Source: Holacanthus passer (taxonomy: Eukaryota > Chordata > Actinopteri > Pomacanthidae). From it: 64,000 nucleotides of DNA. Positions within the stretch are counted from its first letter, which is position 1, and each line of letters opens with the position of its first letter. The notes under the pieces are model-generated. The model was not told the DNA's origin. It ran no database searches and was given only the letters and a program-made list of their open reading frames with translations. Made by a program: the position numbers and the translations under genes. Positions 49,025-63,315 of the stretch are shown here, one piece after another. The stretch lies in contig JAFREQ010000045.1 in NCBI GenBank assembly GCA_025331565.1, forward strand, positions 806,001-870,000, read 5' to 3'.

Positions 49025-49250
49025 AACAATAAGAGACTGGATTTTTTTTTGTATTCATGGGTCAAGGTGCAGTCTGAAGAGATGAGTTTCCAGTCTGCGA
49101 TGGAAGGTGTGCAGAGTTTCCGAAATCAATGGGGAGCTCGTTCCACCATTGTGGAGCTGAGCCCTTTCCTCTGCATAGTGAGGGAGGAGCAGCTTGTTTG
49201 GCAGTAGCAGAGTGTAGTGGACAGACTGGGGGGTTGAACAAATGAGAAAA
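49025..49250 (-). mobile_element. non-LTR retrotransposon-like fragment
   Basis: Translated on the minus strand the segment gives SPLISETLHTFHRRLETHL, similar to the W/N-S-L-P...F-K-LKTHLF ending of fish reverse transcriptases or related repeat ORFs. It is short and broken; assignment is tentative. Confidence 0.4.
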
Positions 49251-49289
49251 ACAGAATAACACAGTCTTAATATACAAGTCAAGTACTTC

Positions 49290-49640
49290 AAAACAAAAGT
49301 GTGTGGATGGCCAAATTGATCGTTGAGCATCTTATTCCGAACATTATACTGCAGCTACAACAGCCTCGACCATGTCTATTTTGCAACCTGGCTGCAGGGA
49401 GTTGCCCCCATTCAGCCACAAGAGCATTAGTGAGTTCAGCCACGAAGGTTGAAGGTGGGCGATGAGGCCCTGGATCGCGGTTGGCGCTCCGGTTCATCCC
49501 AGACATGTCGGATGGGGTTGAGGTCAGAGCTCTGTGCAGGCCAGTCAAGTTCTCCCACACCAAACTGGGAAAACAGTTTCTTTATGGGTCTAAGTTGGTG
49601 AACGAGACGTCCAGAGCTACAAACTTAGAAACACACTTTT
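49290..49640 (-). mobile_element. degenerate Tc1-like DNA transposon remnant
   Basis: GGGGTTGAGGTCAGAGCTCTGTGCAGGCCAGTCAAGTTCTCCCACACCAAACTGG is a phrase of a very common teleost DNA element. The minus strand retains a transposase-tail-like stretch with ELTNALVAEWGQLPAARLQN, with no intact catalytic region. Superfamily is uncertain. Confidence 0.5.
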
Positions 49641-49649
49641 GTCTAAAAC

Positions 49650-52285
49650 ATTGTTGTATTCTGTAGCATTAAGATTTCCTGTCATTGCAACTAACACGTC
49701 AAAACAATAAAAAACCAAAAGTGCACAAATATGCAGTATGTTGACAGAGATATCGGGAAGATGCAAGATTCATTTAGCAAGTTTTATTTGTCAGATGTTT
49801 ATACAATATGTGCAGTGAAATGCGGGGTGGCATATGTTTGAGGCTGTGTTTAAACGGTTCTGTGAAATAAAGAATAATAATAGAATCCGAGTAAAATGAG
49901 AATTAGATTAAATAATATATTAAAGATAGAAATTAATAACCTGTGCAGTTTTTCCAATAAGTTAAATGAGACAAACTATGAAATAAATATTTGCACACAG
50001 ATTGCAAACGTCAGTGTATCGCAATGGATTTACAAAGCAGGTTTTTTTGTCACCAAACTACAAATTCACACAGTTGCAATGTTCAACGAAGTACTCACAT
50101 ATATACAATGACTGCAAATACATTTTTTACATTTATACGTTTCCTTTTAGTTTTGAGCAGCTCTAACTAAGAAAAGACATGGATCTAAAATAATTGCATG
50201 GTTTCTCTTCCTGCTTGAATCTACATTCTGGGTCCTGATCTGATCTCAAGTTCAAGTCGCTGCATGTGATAAATTTGTACTATTTTTAAAAATTCTCTGT
50301 TCTGTATTTTCTTCAGCATTGTTGTTTGACTCTGATGTGTTTTGCCAGCTGTATATAATTGTGTGAAAGGGTCACCGCAGCATCATGGTTTGGGTATCTG
50401 GCAGTAAAATGTGATGGGTACAGAGTAAGTGTCCGGGTCAGAGGTCAACTGGAGCGCAGCAGAAACAGGATGGCGCCCCACTAAATCGCTAATTTTTCTC
50501 GGTGCCCTGTTACTGTTGCTTGGATACTGCGTGATTCTAATTAACAGTTTTGTGATTCACATGCTCCCCTGTTAACCTCTGTTTGCCACACTTGCTACGC
50601 TATTACAGTCTGTGAGCCTCAATCAGTTTTTGTGATGGACGCTGAAGATAATACTTCACAAATTGTTGCCTAAATTGCAAAAAAAAAAAAAAAAAAGAAG
50701 AGGAACGTGCATCGTCTTGTGGATATAAGATCATATTGTGGGTGGATCTGCCTTTTCAGGTCACGGACTAACAACCTCTCTGTAGATACCTCCCGCTTGC
50801 TTGTTATTTTTCATATTTCAACACCACATGATTATATAAAATCACCATGGCGCATTATTTCATCGCTTTTTTTTTTTTTGCAAACAATAAAACTCTTTTA
50901 TATTTCCTGAAAGCCTGAATGGTGCCCCTGGGACTTGAGCTCTTTTAGCGATTAGGATAGCTGAACTCTCACAGAGTCTGCTCTTTGAATTAAGTCCCCC
51001 TCCCCTTTCCAGCAGGCCTCTCACTAGGCTGATCTTGCAGGCTAATTGGCCTCTGGGTTGACATGCAGTGTTTACCAGTGGTCCTCTGGGAGCTGGATGA
51101 ACCGGTAGAGGGGAAGGGGTGCTGCGGCTCCCCTACCATCAGCGCCGGCTCAAGGCATGGACCGCTAGTCCTTTTAACTGTCCCCCGCAGCGTCTGGTCA
51201 GGACCCAGGCTTCAGCCTTCAGATAAACAAGGAATTCTTCTGAGTTCACACGAGGTGACTTGAGCAGCACAGTAACAAGAAATGCAAGTAAACAAGAAAA
51301 CTCTGAACCTCTGATTGCAGACTGCAGACATGAATTATGTGAAGATTGTGTTTCTTTCTGTGCGACAGCGGCGTTATAAGATGTAACGTTAGCATGGAGA
51401 GGAACATAAAACCGGCATCAAGGGTTGAGGAAAAGAGGTTTTTCTTTGCAATCAACAGACATGAAAGGCAGCGACATTTATTTGTCGAGCACAGTTCACA
51501 CACAAAAGCATCTGCGTTAAATAACACATGAAAAACAAGAATAAAGAAACATAATATAAAGAAATGTATTTGAACTGTCTACTCGAGTAGACGGCCTCAT
51601 AACTGTCTACAAACGAGGCCTCAAAGCAGTTTACTCTGGCAGAGTAATGCTGATGGTGCAACACAGCTAATAAACAACGATAGCTTTCTACATTGTGGAC
51701 TCGAGCGCTGCCAAGACAGTCCATCGGTCAGCAACACAAATTTCTGTGTTAAAATTCACCAACGCTGATTTGGCAGTTTTACCACACTTCACATTTCAGT
51801 CTTTTGCTCAGAAGGTAAAAGTTCTCAGGCTCATACGTAAGACCCCTCGATCTCAAACATGGAGTCGGGCATCATCATACTTGAAGTGAGTTACTGAAAA
51901 CACAAGTCGGTTTTGACAGGGTTCCTCTATTTTGCCTCACAGTGATCTTGATTTATTCAGGTTCATCTGTATCGATGCCTGCAGGTGATGTTGGAGTACA
52001 AACTCCCATATGATCGGCATCAGGTGGACGGATTGAATGATCGATGCCATGTGAACTTGTGACGATATCAAACATAGACAAACTAATGCTTCAGACCTTG
52101 AGCTGCAAACATCAGAAAACCTATAGAGTGTATTATATAATATATATTATACTGTTGGATTATATAATGCATTCATGTGTAAACATCACTAATGTTGCAG
52201 CTTGTACAGACGGAGCTAATTTTAATTGCTTCATACGGCTGAGTAGATTAATCCATAACTGTATACTGTAATTTATTATAATTAT
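49650..52285. other. gene-poor region
   Basis: No recognisable exon and no nameable repeat; AT-rich except 50920-51240. Contains a poly-A run near 50679-50696 and poly-T near 50868-50879. Confidence 0.45.
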
Positions 52286-52289
52286 TATT

Positions 52290-52475
52290 AATAATTGGAA
52301 TCTGCAAAGTAACTAATGCTGTCAAAAGTACAATTTTTCCTCCAAAATGTATTAGAGTAGAAATATACAATAGCATAAAATAGAATGACTAATAACTACA
52401 GTACAAGTACCTCGAAATGATGCTTCAGTCCAGTACTTGAGTGAATGTACTTAGTTACATTCCACCTCTGATCAC
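52290..52475. repeat. TACTTAAGTA-family repeat copy
   Basis: AAAGTACAATTTTTCCTCC, GAGTAGAAATATACAATAGCATAAAATAG, AAGTACCTCGAA and CAGTACTTGAGTGAATGTACTTAGTTACATTCCACCTCTG are typical of the right end of the family at 17960-18370. Confidence 0.65.
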
Positions 52476-52479
52476 ACCC

Positions 52480-54890
52480 AACTACAATCATCGCACCAAC
52501 ACTTTCTACTGTCAGTGTCAAACTACAGCTTGTTTTGATGCAAGCTTTAGTCGTAAAATGTATTTTCCTCCACGTTTTGAAGCCCAGAGCTTGTGTTTGA
52601 ATCCAGAGACAATGTGCTCATTTCACAAAATTTAGGTAGAGCAGCCTCCAATTAAAACTAATGTATTCTGATCACTGTTTTCTGTTTATTTGTCAACTTC
52701 TCAGCGAGCGAGAAAATCTTCATCTGTTACATTATGCTCTTTTCTCTCGCCTCACGCTGCCTTCGAGTGCCGCTGCATTGTTAGTGTTTATGAATGGGAC
52801 GAACTGATGGAGAGTCGTCGCTTCAGAAAACGCACGAGAATCACGTCGTCTGTAAATTAAGCAGACACTCTTGGTTTCAAACGGGCATTTGTTTCAATTA
52901 TCTAGATAGAGCGAGAAGCTGTGCGACTCTGTGCTTTCCTCGAATCTTTTTCTGATTGAATGGGAAGCCAGATGGGAGAGAGAGAGAGAGAGAGAGAGAG
53001 AGTCGACGAATACTCACTGGATCGCATTCACTGTGGCTGAGACAAATCAATTGCAGATAAATGTGAAAAGAAATATGAAAAATACCAAACAGCTTTTGTT
53101 CTTAAATTTCATGTTGACACCCTAAAATCATTGTCGGGTCACACAACGTGACCTTTAATTCCACTACAGTCGATTTTTTTGGTGTGCGCCAGAATTACCT
53201 TCAAAATCCTTCCAGGCCCCAAAACATTTCCCAAACAGAACTCCATAAAAGAAAGTCTGCAAATTAATGAGAACATGTGCCTCCGTCCTGCGGGATTTGA
53301 AGCGTTATTCAGTAAGTCCTGGATTATTATATTTTACAGACAGCAACAACGCCACATCCTTAACAGGAACAGCACCCTAATTTCAAATTAAAGGCGCAAG
53401 AGCAAGCTTCGGATGAATAAGAGCCAAAACCCAGCTGCTTCCAAATGTTGAATTTTAGCCTTTCTTTCCTTGTTTGTGTGACAAGTGAGTCCACTTTCTT
53501 GTTGCTAATACCCAATTAGGGAGATGATTATTGATTGAGGTGTTGAAAGTTGACCGCTAATCTCCCTTCTGTCAGGATGAGGCGATCGATAGGTGAGCGT
53601 AATGAGCAACCTGCTTTCTCTGTGCTAATAAAGAGAATTAGATTTAGACTGGATACATATTTGTAAAACATGGAGGATTTGAGGCGCAGGTTGCGGATGC
53701 GGGGTGTTTTTTTTATTTTGATAGACACACACACGACAACGCAGTCAGAAACACTAACAAAGCGAATGTCAGTAAAGGTGCGCTCATTTTTGCCAGAAGC
53801 CATTTCAGGACTCACACGTACCCATAAAGCCACATCTGAAGTTTCAGTCCTGTGCTTATATTTAAATTTTCAGGACCCTTGGGTGCTTATAAACAAACAG
53901 TGATTAAGAGCGAAGGTAAGTTAATGCCACCAATAGCTACAGCAACAGCATGATTATGGCTAATTACTTCCAGAAGGCAACTCCCCCCCCCTCCTCCACT
54001 TTGTTTCACCAACTTTGTTATGATGAAAGCGGCTCATGAATGAATGACTGGGTGTTTGTTGGTGACCCATCAAGGGCAGCTAAACAATCAAACAGAGCAA
54101 TTGCAGGGCCATTATTGTAAAGAGGATTTTGCTTTTCAAGGACGATACAATTGTTCTTGACATATGGGTCCTGCACCATTCACGCCTTGATTAGAGTTAA
54201 GACCACGGCGAGGCATCTCTTTTGATTTTTTAGTTGCCATTTGGAGTTCATTTCTCGGCGCCACAGTCGGTTTCCAGGGTCCTGTAAAACACGCTTTGTA
54301 TACAACCCGGGAACATCGGCGGGTTTTAGTGTAGAGAAAATGTCATGTTTGCCTCCTGGTTGTCAGTTTCCTGTGAAAGGATGCTACGCCGTGCCATGAT
54401 GCAGTCTCTGCGGGCCCGGCTCTGTTTTCAGACATTGTATTAAAATGCAGGAAAACTTTAGGAAACATGACACATACCAGCACATTAAATCTCACACTTC
54501 TGGGCTTCCAAATTTATTGTAAGATACAGAGATGTGTGGCAGTTGCAAATATAGAACTCAGTGTCTTAAATAAAGCCAAAGAAGCTTCAGACTTTAAAAT
54601 GATAAAATTACTACATGAGAAGCTGCAGTTTCCCTTTATCATTATCTACTAGATTGAATTAAGATAATATGCAGAGAACTGTAAAGATGCTAAGCTACAT
54701 CTAGATATGTTTAATATATCTAATATGTTAAAGCTGCACAACAATGGATCAAATGTCATTCTCACAGTAATAAATTAGAGAAATTAAATGTGGCACCGAC
54801 TCTGTCTAGCTGCTGGATGTGCACATAAGCAATTGTTGTCAAAAATGTTCATCATTCAGCTTTACACATAGAATCATTTTGTAAATAAAA
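52480..54890. other. gene-poor region with CNE-like stretches
   Basis: No recognisable exon. (GA)n at 52976-53002. The stretch 53380-54420 is largely free of named repeats and could hold conserved noncoding elements. Confidence 0.4.
52976..53002. repeat. (GA)n microsatellite
   Basis: About 13 AG/GA units in noncoding sequence. Confidence 0.95.
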
Positions 54891-54894
54891 ATAT

Positions 54895-55035
54895 CAGAGA
54901 ATAGTGGAAAAATGCTGATCACAGTTTATTAGAGGAAAAGCAGCAAATCATCACCAATGACAGTTTGACATTTTTGCTTAAACAGTGATTTAAATTGTTA
55001 ATTATCAAAATAGTCCATTAATTTTCTGTTGATCT
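54895..55035. mobile_element. degraded copy of the ATTAATCG MITE family
   Basis: GAGAATAGTGGAAAAATGCTGATCACAGTTT, GGAAAAGCAGCAAATCATCAC, GACATTTTTGCTTAAA and AATTATCAAAATAGTCCATTAATTTTCTGTTGATCTGACC match the family interior. Confidence 0.65.
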
Positions 55036-55039
55036 GACC

Positions 55040-57350
55040 AAGTAATAATTTCATTATACTTCCTTGGACTACACCACCGGTCTACATGTACCTGACCCCC
55101 TTCCTCCTGACACAATGTTGGTTTCTTTTTCCGATGACAAACATCATAACAGAACAGTTTTTGTACCAAACCTTCACCAGAAAAGAGTCATAAATAATTT
55201 TTACAATTGCAAGTGTCATATTTTGCTTTTTACTTTGGAGAACTTGTAATGACAGACTTGTGTAGCTGCTGAGGCGCAGAGGCTCGTGTAGGAAACCAAA
55301 GCCCGTGGTCCTTTTCAATTACGAGACCCTTCTCGGTCCCCGTCGCTTTTATTAACTATGTCATACAGCAGGAATGTGCATTGATAAAATACACTCAGAT
55401 CTTCATGCTGTAAACAAACACTTTGAACTGGGTTAGCTTGCACTTTGCCTCCCTTTAAACTTTGGACTTTTCATCTCTAGTGGAGAGTCTTCACAGGTAC
55501 ACTCCTGCAAAACTTTGCCTGCTCATTTGCAAAGCTAGGTTAAGCTTATGTAAAAGAGATGCATTCCGAGTACGTCGGAGGCCCGGAAACAAACATTTTC
55601 CCCTCCTCCCCTCCCCTTGACAGACGAGTGACAGCTATTTAAATGCAAACTGTCATTAACAAACACAACCCTGCGCGACACCTGCTTTAATCACGGCAAC
55701 AAAGGCGCAGCAAGTGGCCGAGTAGGAGCCCCCTCTCTGTGTGATATTCAAATGACGGGGCGGTGCAACAAACAAAAACAACAACATCAAAGAATAGGCT
55801 GCGCGGGGAGAGAAATATGCTGCTCTATGTGCCTCCTACCACCACTGTTAATCAGCTTCATTTTTAAAGTGATTAAAGTAAGAAGGGCTGAAAGTCACTA
55901 AATCGCTTACCCTCCGAATTGTGTGAAATTACAGCGCCTCGCTTCACGTCTGCTTTTTAACCGCGGCTATTTCCTGCAGACATTTACGCAGCACACTTTC
56001 ACATTCTTTTCATGCAACATTCATGGCGGCGGCGGGTAATTGTATAAGACCACATTACGGGGCTGAAATCTATAACTCCCCGTGAACATGGCCGAATCAA
56101 AGCGTCAGATCTGCAGCGGCGTTGGTCATGTTAAGGAGAAAAGGGTCCAGCTGTAGTCAGGAGTTAAAGCAGGATATTCTGACTGCTTCTGTGGACATGT
56201 TTGTCCTGGACTGTGGCCTGATGCGTCTTGGTTGCGGTCCTGTCTTGGGTTGTTGTTGTTGTTCTGCCTGGTCATAATTTAAATGAGGAAGCCATTGGGC
56301 TGTAACATCCTGCATTCCCGCCAAGGCCTGGGCACTTGTAACTAATTCATGGCATTCGTTTTGATTAGTTTTTGTCTTTTTTTTTTTTCCCCGAACAACT
56401 ACTGCAGAACATCCAGCTGTATTTGCAGCAAATTTGCTTTGTTTGTTCTACCACAAATTTGCACAGTTTGAGTTCAGCAAATTATGATAAACATTTCTTT
56501 CAGTGTATGCTTTCGTTCATTTATTCCTCGCTGGTGTGTATCTGCTGTACACGCGCTAAACAAAAATCTGCCGCCACTCACAATAATCAAGAGACCATAG
56601 TCCATACATAAACATTTCTGCTTTTCTCCATGTGTTTTTTTTTTTCCTTCATCTACAAGCATCTCTTAAAAGTCACCATTTGGATCATATAATCCTCCAA
56701 ATGGCATCCTGTATACAACATATTGAGCACATCCCCTTACAATTTGTGCACATCTGTCAAGAAAATAAGGAAGAAATGAGCAAATTTCCACCTCAGGTTT
56801 CATCCTTGCAGATCCCCTTCTTAATGCATTACCCAGAATAATGCAAACTGCATCTGCATCAGATATATTTCATCCTCATCAAACGCTATTTTGATGCATT
56901 TAGTCAGTAATCCTGGGAATTCAAACCTATATGTTTGCAGACTGAGACGTAGGCTACACATCAGTAGGAATCCAGCTCTCAGTTTCATTCGGATGCGTCA
57001 CTGATTAGACTAATTCCTGAGGTGAGTCATGCATCTGGGCAGCGGATCTAGCAGCAGAAAACATGTGCACGGGTGTCGGCCGCATCACTACAACTTTGAA
57101 ACCTATGTAAGTGTGATTATTAGACATCTGGTGCGAGCACAGGAGAGAATAAATCAGGAGCCACTCTAACACATCAGATTCATCACACAGCCAACCTACC
57201 GGATATAATTAATGGACACAGCGTATAACATATATTTACCTCAATCTGCTGTGAATTGTATCCCCTAAATATTCTAATTACTGTACATGCAGCGTGTTTC
57301 AGACACATTATGTAGAAGTCATGCTTCAGAGAAACTGATTGTCAAGATTA
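55040..57350. other. gene-poor region, CNE-like 55.5-56.3 kb
   Basis: No recognisable exon. 55560-56110 is GC-richer and repeat-free, with AT-rich core words such as TTTAATCACGG and ATTAACAAACAC. Function unknown. Confidence 0.4.
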
Positions 57351-57354
57351 ATAA

Positions 57355-57500
57355 ATACAGATCCTTTACTTAAGAAAATGCACCAATACCATAATGTAAA
57401 AATACTTAATTACAATAAACATCCTGCATTTAAAATCCTACTTAAGTGAAGGTACAGTCCTATTATTAGCAAAGTATTTTAAAAGTAAAAGTACTGTGAA
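57355..57500. repeat. TACTTAAGTA-family repeat copy
   Basis: CAGATCCTTTACTTAAGAAAATGCACCAATACCATAATGTAAAAATACTTAATTACAATAAACATCCTGCATT then TTTTAAAAGTAAAAGTACTG; a clear left end of the family. Confidence 0.75.
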
Positions 57501-57509
57501 AAAATTGAA

Positions 57510-60500
57510 AATTATATTAACACTGATGCATCAGTTTGTAAGCAAGATTTTCCTATTATAGCTTGCTGAGGTGAAGCTAGTTACAGTTACTGTGGGTGGT
57601 GTAGTCCAGTCCAGGGACACAGAATAAGTCTGAGAGGTCATGAGATGATTAATGGAGTAAGAAAGAGGAAAAAACAAAGTTCTTGTTGGGCTTCGAACTG
57701 TTTTTTAAATGAAACCACTGAGAGGTTTAGAGGGAGAATCATTCTCTGTGGAACTGGTGGAAGTTTTTACATTTGGCTGAGGTGGAAAAGTTGGTGCATC
57801 AATAAAAACAAAATGTCAGAAAGCGAAATGAAACAGACTTAACAATTAAATCATGATGTACTTGAAGCAAGTGACTTAAACCTCCACTGAGGAGACAAAA
57901 TCTAATGGCAGATAAAATCATCAGCTCTGAACCTTCCTCGAATTAATACTTGAAACAAACATCTCATCACATTATGCACATTGTTTTCCATCATTTGAGG
58001 TTTGACTGGCACTATTTTAATTACACCTCTCGCATACTTTTTCTGTGCACCTGACCAACAACTGTTTGATGTGCTCAGCTCCAACAGTTGTAGATGGAAA
58101 ATGTGCATAAATTCACATTTTCTTTGGCAGATTTAAAAAAAAAAAAATTTGGTTAAAACCTTTACCACATGTTGAGGGAAACTCAACTATAGACATCTGA
58201 AATGCAACACGAGGCTCCCATCAGACTGTGCCACAAGCCAGAAAGGTTGGGAACCGGTGGTTTAATCTTTAATAATGTGCTGTATTTTTATTGTAAAGTT
58301 TACGGTTTGTTGATGCAAAATCTTAATCTGAAAGGCGACACATAACTGCAGCCGTTAGGGGAGTAAAAAGTACATGTCCCTCTGAAATCACTCAAGTAAA
58401 ATACAAGCTCCAGTTCCACAGTTGTTTAGTTTTATAGTCTCGGACATGAGAAGTAATCTGGTCTTTGCATATTCCAGCAGCTGGAATTTAAAACACTTGC
58501 ACACGCTCGCTGTGGAAACTCAGCTCAGACCTTCAGCGTGCACAAAATCAGCTGAGCCATGACAGTGAATGATGACTTTATTTAAAATCATAATACTTTT
58601 AATAAATGAAGTACAGGGTGCACTGTGAACTCGTAAGACGTGATTAAATACTCCGGTCCCTTGTTAATTAGATTCCTTCAGGTGTTAACTGCAAATGCCA
58701 AGCCTCCCAAAACGCACCCGAGTCTGAACGAAGACGACGGACTGGAAAGAGGCCGCTCGCTCTGTCGGGAGCAAAAATCTCCTTTATGTGAAGCTTATGA
58801 AGCCTCGATCAGATGAGGATTTGGAGGCTTTTCCTTCCAGCAGATGTGCAAAAACCCGCTATCTCCACGAACACGACAATCCAGGTGACATTTAGGGAGA
58901 GAACCTGTGGAAGTCACTTTCATATAAAGCCATTGATCTGTACATAGTGATTAACATTCGTGACAATGAGTGAGGAAGCGCAGTTTCTCTCAGTCATTGT
59001 CTTTATCATTATCTTATTTCTGACAGTCTCTTCACACTGAGAGCAGGGCTCGTAAACAGTTGACAGAATTATACAGAAAATCTCCAGGGCTTAAGTGGAT
59101 CACTGCTTTCCTTTGGCAACAACTAACTTACAATTACAAAGAAAGACATTAAGTCTGTGACATGATACAAATCTATATATCAAGGATTTAGATGTCTCAT
59201 TTGTCCCTTTGGGGCGGATTTAATTTAATTAAAAGAGGGTTTGATTTGGTGCTTGAGTTTTGTATGAATTCATACTAGAAAGCACCTGGACGCGAAAATG
59301 TTGTGGTTATACTGTTGTGAGCTTGGACACAGGCATCCGTGAGTTCAATTTACCCTCCTCTGTGCATATGAAATAATAAATGGATGCGTTCTTTGAGGTG
59401 GAAAGCATCAAGTAACTCTGAATATTGAACAACAGCTCTGAGAGAAGGCAGCTATTTTTGCTTACCTTTTGCAATGTGCGCGCGTGTCGTATTCAAACCC
59501 TCCTCGACACTCTTTGTTCTCAACACCGTGAACTGTATTTAACTCTGCTCTCTGAACTCGTCTCCTCCAGCCTTCAGTAAACTCCTTGCTTGGATGTTTG
59601 CGCCGCGTTCGACGTGATGAATGACAGCGGCGTCTTTGTACATGATAGCGAGTGAGAGCGGAATGCCAGATGAGCGGGAGGTGCTTTAATTCAACCACCA
59701 CGGGCTGATGTGATATCCAGGCTGATACAGTTTATTGTGGATTTTAATATTAATGTTAAATTAATATTATATTACATTAATAGCTGAGCGGGTGAGGCCT
59801 AAAGTGACTTAGGCAGCTGGGTCTTCTGCATGAGTAACCCTGCAGTCTGACATAACGGGTGAAACAGAGCGGGGCGACGAACATCAGCTGGTCGTCTCGC
59901 CCGGTTGGGAGACTGTCTAATAACATCTTCCTCATATTCATGCATGGATTTTTTTTTCCCCCACTTTTTCTCTTGCTAAGTAAGAAAAAGGACCATGAAC
60001 GTATAACCAATTCCTTCCCAATTGAATTTTAGCACAACTTCTGTGATGAATCCTTGGTCACAAACAGCTGTGTTTGTTTTCCACCCTCACCCCTCCCACA
60101 TACTCAGCCTGTGGTGCTTTGGGTCTCAACCTTGGCTACTTGTCAAGTGCACAGGGTTTTTTTTTTTTTTTTTTCCGGTTATGAAAACCAGTCAGATGCA
60201 GCTGCTGATTGCAGGGAGGTGCAGGACGTGTTAAGCACCTCAGGGCTGAAAGGAAATAATTGATTTTTGCCAACAAGGTTAGAAAGAGTGAACTTTGAAA
60301 ACCTACACAGACCCAGCAGTAGGCCAATTAACGGTCTGATTTAGAAAAAGCGGGGAAGAACCTCTCTATTTGTTTACCACTGCCTGAATTTGTGGGAATT
60401 CATCAAGCATAAACAGTGTGTTACACAAAATCCCTCACATTCAACCTTCTGTCTCTTCGTCTGAACATTTTAAGCTCACAGGAAGCGTGTTTACACAATC

Positions 60501-63281
60501 CGAAGAAAGTGTTTTCTTAAAAACTGCACATATTTCCTTTGGCATTAACATCAAATACAGATATTTTTAGCTCCCTTTCCGTCTCTTACCTCGAAAGCAA
60601 GTGCGACTCTTAGTGAAATTAGAGGAGTTGCTTCACGGTGCCATCTCCTGTGACTTCTATTTATACTTTTTAGCAACATATATTATTAAGCATCAAAGGG
60701 TTTTGTCAGCATATTTATAATAATTTTGATTATTTCATTGGGGTGTGCATTTCATTATGTGAGGGTAAGAGGGAAGTGGGACTTTTCTTGTCTTGCACAT
60801 AAAAGAAAAATATTAATAACTGTCTCACTGTTGGTCACTTTGCATGCTGTTATGGGCTTTAAACGAGTCCCCGTAGACACGAGCCAAATGCAGTGGCAAG
60901 CAGATAAACTCACGTCTATTCTAACTGAGTTTACCGCATTAAGAGAGGGCTTCAGGTGAGACGCCTTTTAGCTCAAGTTTTCATTTTCCGTGATGGATCA
61001 GCTTCTGAAAGCGATGATTCACGGCTGAAGCGAACGCAGGCGGCTCGACGTGCTCGTGTGAGTCGGCCCATCCGTCTTTCACCTCTTCCTTGTTTGTACT
61101 GTAAGGAAGGTTGCATCAGGCAGCTCCAGAAAGCAATCAAGCTCCGTCTATGCAGTGTTGGTTTTATCTAAGCCCTTCCATTTACTTAAGTCCTGTAGAG
61201 CCCATGGAGGGAAAATGCACCTGGCAGTTTAAATAACATAAGTACTGTTGGATCAGCGTATCTTAATACTCGAAGGTAGCTCACTCAGATCCACCTTCGA
61301 CTGCATTGTTTCATCTGTGTGTTTTTAATCTGCAAACGCGAAATGTAGATCATCACAGGTGAAGATATGACTAAATACATCTCTAATATTGTTAGTTACC
61401 GTGTTAATATGGAGCGTAGAAAGAAAAGCTTTATCCTTTTCCTTTAAAGTTGGTGATAAAATAAATTAAAACTTAAGTTAATTTTCTCTCCTATTTATCT
61501 TTCACTAGCACCTCGGCCTTAATTTTCCAATTTTTTCTTGGCATGCATTGGCAGTAATTATAACTAGTGTAATAATTTAGATAATAATAATATTCCTTTC
61601 CTCATTTCCTGCAACATATTTCCAATTTTCAAAATGCTTGTGTACTAATAAGATGCCTCATTTTGTGATTGATCCAGGGTCTGTGTGCATGCGTCGGCTA
61701 AAATACGTCAGCCACTGTTACACGTGTTTATACAGTGATGCTGCAGCAGGATGCAATGAGTTATATGGACGATTAATATTGCGGCTGCGCCTCAGACCTC
61801 TCTCCTCAGGACCCTCTCATGCAGCTATTATCGCCCCCCAGTGGTTGGAGGATGTTAACTCCTGACTGTTGAAAAAGTGGTCAGCAATACATCATTCACA
61901 TTTTCTAGCATTCTTATACTGTGGGAAACAAACCTTATAATGTTTTTTACACCTTTATCCTCAATTGGAAAGTGGCTCATATTCAACCAGTTCACCTCTA
62001 TAATAGTTTGAAATTCCTCATAAGTCACTCACTGCTCTGCCGATCAATATTTTTCCCCACATAAAAAGGAACTTTAAGAAAGGTGAACGTTTCTTATTGG
62101 CTTTCACCTAATGTTAACACAAAAGGACCAGACGAATATTAAACCTTCAAATCAAGAGCTCTTTCTGTGTTTTCATTGCGAGGTCCACACATCCACGGCA
62201 AACAGTGATGTATTTGGTGGAAAGTCACCACTTAACATGGTCACCCATTAAACCAGAACACCAGCAGTGATTAGTGCTGTCGCATTATGAAAGCTGGAAC
62301 AAACCTTTAAATTATCTAATACGAGCAAAGATTTCTTGCCTACATGAGTTTTGATTGACTTTATCAGCCGCTTGGTGGTGAATCTTTTTCTCCAACTAGA
62401 CTAAAGGAAAAGTATAAACCTTTCTATTCATGTGCTCATCTTTTATTTTTGCTCTTGTCTGATAATGTTTCGGGGGCTCCATTTAACACACAGCGTGCGA
62501 TCTAAGAAAAGGAGTCCAATCTGAGAAAATAACCCGAAAGGAGCGGGAGCGAACTATGCAATCATCGTCAGGAGCCGTTGCTTGGGGGACATTGAGTCAG
62601 ATTTATGTGAAATGATTTAGGAGATAAAACCAGGATGTGCTACATTTTGGCGTGTACATATCCATTTATGTAATTAACTAGGAGTGCTCCCGTTAGCGAC
62701 AACGGTTAATAAGCTCCAGTGGGAACGTGGGGAGGCAGGTGAACCCGTGGCCCTGGAGATGTTAAACACAGATGAATAGATGCCATAGCACACACACAGC
62801 CTAGTAAATCAGATAAAATGAGCAGTGGAACAGGACGCAAATGGGCCTCGCGGTGAAAACTCAATATCACATAAATGGACAGGCCTCTCATAGATATTGG
62901 AAACTGGTAACCTTGCCACTGCGAGCTCACCTTTTCTATTGCTCACACGCCCACCGCACATTTACAGGCTTTACCTTCTTCAGGTCCATTTCGGCCTTCA
63001 AAACCTTTACATGTGCGGGACGGCCGTAATGGGCAGCTGGCTAAATTAATGTATAATTTTAATAGCTCCGGTAGCAAGACAGTGAAAACAATATATTATG
63101 TAGTCATCTGTGGCGTTCCTGACTGCTGCACGGCCGCTCGAGTCATCAGGCGAGGCGGCGTGGCCTCAGGTTAGAGAGGCCAGAGAGGGAAAGAAAATGC
63201 AAGGTCACACATTTAATTTTCATCTGGCGGAGAGAAATCTACGTCCTGAACTCTTTGCACATTGTGGAAATAAAAGCTTCT

Positions 63282-63315
<34 letters not shown>

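Noticed and set aside
59462..59701. 79-codon minus-strand frame rich in Arg/His
   Set aside because: No family resemblance or splice support; the composition reflects a local GC-rich patch.
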